The translations under genes were made by a program, and so were the position numbers. Below are positions 5,439 to 6,044 of a stretch of 6,044 bases of DNA, piece by piece. Below the pieces are notes generated by a model that was given only the letters and a program-made list of their open reading frames with translations, did not search any database and was not told where the DNA came from. The DNA lies in contig JACMJO010000329.1 of NCBI GenBank assembly GCA_014380605.1, positions 1 through 6,044 on the forward strand, given 5' to 3'. Origin of the DNA: Fimbriimonadaceae bacterium (lineage in GTDB: Bacteria > Armatimonadota > Fimbriimonadia > Fimbriimonadales > Fimbriimonadaceae). How positions within the stretch are numbered: position 1 is the first letter of the stretch; each line of letters opens with the position of its first letter.

Positions 5439-6044
5439 ATGAACCTTGCCGAAGCAGCCCCCGTTACGTTGACCCTGGATGTTCGCCAGCGGAAGGACGT
5501 GTGGCGATCCATCGTCGCCGAAATCGAGCGTTACCTGGACTCGGTGGACGACCTTCCCGCCTCGCGGAAGATCAACCGCTCCGAAGTTTTGGCAAGACTT
5601 GGAGAAGTCGATTTTTCAAGCCCGATTTCGCCGGAAGAAGCGATACGATTTTCGGCCCAGGGCCTCACCGATTTCCAAGTCCATGCCACCCATGTTCGCT
5701 ACTTCGGGCTGTTCAATCCGGGCAGCACCACGATGGGGATCGCCGCCGATGCCTTGGCGGCCGCATTCAACCCCCAAGGAGCGACTTGGACGCACAGCCC
5801 GTTCGCAAGCGAAGTTGAGATTTTGGTTATCCGGGAGTTGGGCAAGAAGTTTGGCTACCTTGAGGCTGAGATCGATGGCACCTTCACGTCGGGTGGCGCC
5901 GAGGCGAACCACACTGCGCTGATTTGCGCCCTTACAAGTCGGTTTCCTGAGTTTGCGGCTCAAGGCGTCCGTGGCATTGCCGGACAACCAGTCATCTACG
6001 TCTCCGAGCAAGCGCATCACTCCTTCGTCAAGGCGGCGCGATTC
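5439..6044 (+). CDS. Group II PLP-dependent amino acid decarboxylase, N-terminal part, cut by window edge
   Basis: The frame is open for 202 codons from ATG 5439 to the last base. GGAG at 5429-5432 is a well-placed ribosome site, 6 bases before the start. Recognisable family segments are HVRYFGLFNPGST (85-97), ATWTHSPFASEVEI (115-128, the region entering the large PLP-binding domain), GTFTSGGAEANHTALICAL (147-165, which includes the phosphate-binding TSGGAEAN segment) and YVSEQAHHSFVKAARF (187-202). In the last, the first His of the HHS segment corresponds to the residue that stacks on the PLP ring in this family. The family (glutamate, aromatic L-amino acid, 2,4-diaminobutyrate and cysteine sulfinate decarboxylases) removes the alpha-carboxylate of amino acids in the cytoplasm. 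The PLP-binding lysine lies beyond the window, and the substrate cannot be assigned from this half. Full-length members have about 450-520 residues. It is divergent from the GDSL hydrolase. Confidence 0.88.
   Translation, partial: MNLAEAAPVTLTLDVRQRKDVWRSIVAEIERYLDSVDDLPASRKINRSEVLARLGEVDFSSPISPEEAIRFSAQGLTDFQVHATHVRYFGLFNPGSTTMGIAADALAAAFNPQGATWTHSPFASEVEILVIRELGKKFGYLEAEIDGTFTSGGAEANHTALICALTSRFPEFAAQGVRGIAGQPVIYVSEQAHHSFVKAARF

Noticed and set aside
5327..5512. N-terminal extension of the GDSL hydrolase up to an ATG at 5512 (261 residues).
   Set aside because: The added residues have no family match or signal peptide. They overlap the start of the divergent decarboxylase, and the SGNH block I normally lies at the very N-terminus.
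5479..5922. A plus-strand ORF of 147 codons in another frame within the decarboxylase region.
   Set aside because: The frame starting at 5439 gives continuous decarboxylase motifs to the window end. This one is Arg/Ser/Pro-rich shadow coding.

Overview
This window is a moderately GC-rich bacterial chromosomal segment. It carries six complete protein genes and one truncated gene at each edge. Several traits suggest Armatimonadota (Fimbriimonadia-like) or a planctomycete-like lineage: a signal peptide ending in SFGQ, a membrane protein with an HxxxCxxC zinc-finger N-terminus beside a free-standing STN-domain protein, and a hypothetical protein ending in a DPxxGKPxRY / WSVGRD module. This assignment is an inference from protein style; no rRNA or phylogenetic marker was compared.

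Left part (1-1425). The 5' end of polA (DNA polymerase I) runs leftwards off the window. It diverges from a small type I signal peptidase gene (418-927). The 248-base gap between them holds a striking G-run/C-run inverted repeat at 186-313. After the peptidase comes a 153-base non-coding gap with no convincing feature, then a short TfoX N-terminal-domain protein starting at TTG (1081-1425).

Middle (1458-4673). Three genes run on the plus strand: a 486-residue single-pass membrane or exported protein of unknown function; a zinc-finger anti-sigma-like membrane protein (2998-4017) with a long low-complexity presumed periplasmic part and a very basic C-terminus; and, 17 bases downstream, a secreted protein with two STN/secretin-N0-like domains (4035-4673). 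The last two look like one operon. They could form a transmembrane pair, with the STN protein outside and the zinc-finger domain inside, but no sigma factor gene lies in the window. A perfect 14-bp hairpin at 4685-4715 closes this group.

Right part (4727-6044). A GDSL/SGNH hydrolase on the minus strand converges on that hairpin. It diverges from a group II PLP-dependent decarboxylase that is cut by the right edge. The 112-base divergent gap (5327-5438) contains a small palindrome.

Most genes here are of familiar type. The least explained items are the zinc-finger/STN gene pair, the G-run inverted repeat upstream of polA, and the 486-residue protein. No mobile element, CRISPR array, tRNA or rRNA was seen.
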